A stretch of DNA of 5,488 nucleotides from assembly GCA_003510215.1 (NCBI GenBank), contig DOKQ01000148.1, positions 1 to 5,488 of the forward strand, read 5' to 3'. The DNA is from Erysipelotrichaceae bacterium. Lineage in GTDB: Bacteria; Bacillota_I; Bacilli_A; Erysipelotrichales; Erysipelotrichaceae. Position numbers and translations under genes: made by a program. Every line of letters starts with the position of its first letter. The first letter of the stretch is position 1. Positions 5,428 to 5,488 of the stretch are shown piece after piece. Under the pieces are notes generated by a model that worked only from the letters and a program-made list of their open reading frames with translations, was not told the origin of the DNA and made no database searches.

Positions 5428-5488
5428 ATGAACATGCTTGATCCTATGATCTTGCGCCAAATCATTATGGACCATTACCAATATCCAA
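5428..5488 (+). CDS. sufU: SufU sulfur-transfer protein, N-terminal fragment (runs off the window)
   Basis: Only the first 20 codons are in the window; they read M-N-M-L-D-P-M-I-L-R-Q-I-I-M-D-H-Y-Q-Y-P. The block L-x-x-x-I/V-I-M-D-H-Y-x-x-P is the characteristic N-terminus of SufU/IscU-type proteins (B. subtilis SufU has L-Y-R-Q-V-I-M-D-H-Y-K-N-P). In SufS-linked operons of Gram-positives SufU is a zinc protein that takes the persulfide sulfur from SufS and passes it to the SufBCD scaffold. The zinc-binding cysteines lie beyond the window and cannot be checked. Position directly after sufS supports the call; sufB is the expected next gene. Confidence 0.9.
   Translation, partial: MNMLDPMILRQIIMDHYQYP

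Overview
The window looks like chromosomal DNA of an AT-rich low-GC Gram-positive bacterium (Bacillota/Firmicutes). Strong AGGAGG-type ribosome binding sites precede most genes. There is a lipobox lipoprotein, a sufC-sufD-sufS-sufU gene order (SufU scaffold rather than SufE), and an HIT gene beside PrsA-type foldases, a neighbourhood also seen in Bacillus and Staphylococcus. The unusually short SufD hints at an Erysipelotrichia-like or related lineage, but that placement is inference and weak.

Left half, minus strand (18-2309): transcription runs leftward from a promoter near 2340-2368. The first gene encodes a membrane-anchored parvulin-type peptidyl-prolyl isomerase with the usual parvulin signature residues. 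One base after its stop begins a PrsA-like lipoprotein whose parvulin region has lost both signature histidines. An intrinsic terminator whose stem contains the lipoprotein stop codon follows, then a small HIT-family nucleotide hydrolase gene with its own strong ribosome binding site. The two foldase genes probably work together outside the membrane on secreted proteins; the HIT protein is cytosolic.

Middle (2310-2544): a divergent control region of 235 bases. It holds a TATAAT promoter for the foldase operon and an extended -10 promoter (TGCTATAAT) for the suf operon. A perfect inverted repeat (TAATTTC-CC-GAAATTA) covers the -35 position of the suf promoter and is a candidate operator. TGCG/CGCA elements lie upstream and TTTCGAA repeats lie in the leader.

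Right half, plus strand (2545-5488): sufC, sufD, sufS and the first 20 codons of sufU form one tightly packed operon for iron-sulfur cluster assembly. sufC/sufD overlap by 8 bases, sufD/sufS by 13, and sufS/sufU are 12 bases apart. SufS takes sulfur from cysteine, SufU should receive it, and SufC/SufD with an expected SufB (not in the window, probably just downstream) should build the cluster. Oddities are a SufD reduced to its beta-helix and C-terminal part, a SufC tail carrying that protein's only cysteine, and a glutamine in SufS where B. subtilis SufS appears to have the histidine that exchanges zinc with SufU. No wholly novel system is evident; the most interesting points are variations within known systems and the candidate suf operator.
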